From RGIG3178 sp964533965 (GTDB lineage: Bacteria > Bacillota > Clostridia > Christensenellales > QAND01): a DNA stretch of 5,560 bases. The stretch lies in the NCBI GenBank assembly GCA_964533965.1, contig CAZHNN010000047.1, forward strand, positions 1 through 5,560. Reading direction: 5' to 3'. The translations under genes and the position numbers were made by a program. Positions 4,975-5,560 of this stretch are shown one piece after another (within the stretch, counting starts at the first letter, position 1; every line of letters starts with the position of its first letter). A model generated the notes under the pieces. That model was not told where the DNA came from and made no database searches. It saw nothing but the letters and a program-made list of their open reading frames with translations.

Positions 4975-4998
4975 GGCGGCATATAAGGGCCGCCTTTT
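4975..4998 (+). terminator. Hairpin after tadA with T-run only on the plus strand
   Basis: GGCGGC (4975-4980) and GCCGCC (4989-4994) form a 6-bp GC stem with an 8-nt loop, followed on the plus strand by TTTTGTCTT. It is shaped like an intrinsic terminator for plus-strand transcription. On the minus strand, where tadA ends just before it, no T-run follows, so it would be only a 3' stem-loop for tadA mRNA. No plus-strand gene leads into it. Confidence 0.45.
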
Positions 4999-5001
4999 GT
5001 C

Positions 5002-5460
5002 TTACTCTTTGCCGCGTCTCTCGCGGAAAAACCGTTTCATCAGTTCGCTGCATTCGTCGCCCTTCACGCCGGCGAGTACTTCCGCCTTGTGGTTGAGGGC
5101 GTCGTTCTGGGCGACGTTGAAGATGGACTCCACCGCGCCCGCCTTGTAGTCGGGGCTGCCGTACACCAGGCGGTCGATTCGGCTCATGACGAGCGCGCCG
5201 GCGCACATGGGACACGGTTCTATTGTGACATAAAGCGTAGCGCCGGTCAACCGCCACCGCCCGAGTTTGCGGCAGGCTTCGCGGATAACGATGATTTCGG
5301 CGTGAGCGGTGGCGTCATGCCACGTTTCGCGCATGTTGTGGGCGGCGGCGATGATCTCGCCGTCCATAACGAGAACCGCCCCGATGGGCACTTCGCCGGC
5401 GGCGTAAGCCTTGCGGGCTTCCGCCAGGGCCAGTTCCATATAGTAATCATCGTTCGGCAT
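5002..5460 (-). CDS. tadA: tRNA-specific adenosine deaminase TadA
   Basis: A 152-aa zinc deaminase that converts A34 of tRNA-Arg(ACG) to inosine, letting one tRNA read CGU, CGC and CGA. Seen: the N-terminal block YYMELALAEARKA (6-18) and GEVPIGAVLV (22-31); the zinc-ligand and proton-shuttle motif HAE (53-55); the PCPMC motif (82-86) with zinc ligands C83 and C86; and the conserved DYKAGAVES (104-112). Length and order are normal for bacterial TadA. I chose ATG 5460, with GGTG (5470-5467) 6 nt upstream; a GTG at 5472 has no ribosome site. It lies just downstream of tRNA-Arg(CCU), which is not its substrate because position 34 is C. The location before the SRP RNA and dnaX matches yaaJ of B. 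subtilis. Confidence 0.96.
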   Translation of the reverse strand: MPNDDYYMELALAEARKAYAAGEVPIGAVLVMDGEIIAAAHNMRETWHDATAHAEIIVIREACRKLGRWRLTGATLYVTIEPCPMCAGALVMSRIDRLVYGSPDYKAGAVESIFNVAQNDALNHKAEVLAGVKGDECSELMKRFFRERRGKE

Positions 5461-5484
5461 CCGGTTCACCACGCTTAAAAAGCC

Positions 5485-5560
5485 TGGTGCGCCCGAGACG
5501 AATCGAACGTCCGACTCGCGGTTTAGGAAACCGCTGCTCTATCCCCTGAGCTACGGGCGC
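5485..5560 (-). tRNA. tRNA-Arg(CCU)
   Basis: A complete 76-nt tRNA ending exactly at the window edge, with encoded CCA (5487-5485) and discriminator A. The acceptor stem is GCGCCCG/CGGGCGC, and the D arm contains AGCTCAGGGGATAGAGCA. The anticodon stem GCGGT/ACCGC closes a loop with CCT (5527-5525), reading AGG. The T arm holds GTTCGATTC. No terminator lies between it and tadA, so co-transcription with tadA is likely; its promoter is outside the window. Confidence 0.97.

Overview
The window looks like chromosomal core DNA from an endospore-forming Firmicute with GC-rich genes and AT-rich gaps. The order tRNA/tadA - tRNA-Ser - SRP RNA - dnaX - ebfC (yaaK) - recR - yaaL - bofA is the one known next to rrnA in Bacillus subtilis. 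BofA, a regulator of sigma-K processing, points to a sporulating lineage. High GC, a short SRP RNA and the protein sequences make a Negativicutes (Sporomusaceae-like) host plausible; that placement is inference. Every gene I accept is on the minus strand, so transcription runs from right to left.

Right part (about 4550-5560): tRNA-Arg(CCU), the tRNA adenosine deaminase gene tadA, tRNA-Ser(CGA), tRNA-Ser(GGA) and a short SRP 4.5S-type RNA. A strong sigma-A-type promoter lies between the two serine tRNAs, so tRNA-Ser(GGA) and the SRP RNA are probably made as one precursor that ends at an intrinsic terminator at 4551-4576.

Middle (1474-4474): a tight operon dnaX-ebfC-recR-yaaL. It encodes the clamp-loader ATPase, a nucleoid-associated protein, the RecFOR-pathway protein RecR and a small DUF2508 protein, and it ends at a very clear intrinsic terminator. 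A long hairpin just before yaaL can pair with the whole yaaL Shine-Dalgarno sequence.

Left part (1-1473): bofA has its own good sigma-A-type promoter. It is followed by a hairpin/terminator and then a 220-aa P-loop NTPase of unknown function with its own terminator. The last 260 bases contain no gene. They hold two strong tandem promoters pointing out of the left edge, both with an AAnAAAG start region; by synteny these most likely drive an rRNA operon just outside the window.

I see no mobile element, CRISPR array, phage gene or defence system. The unusual items are mostly regulatory: the yaaL hairpin, an inverted repeat filling one promoter spacer, a possible antisense unit over a tRNA-Ser, and the uncharacterised NTPase between bofA and the presumed rRNA operon.
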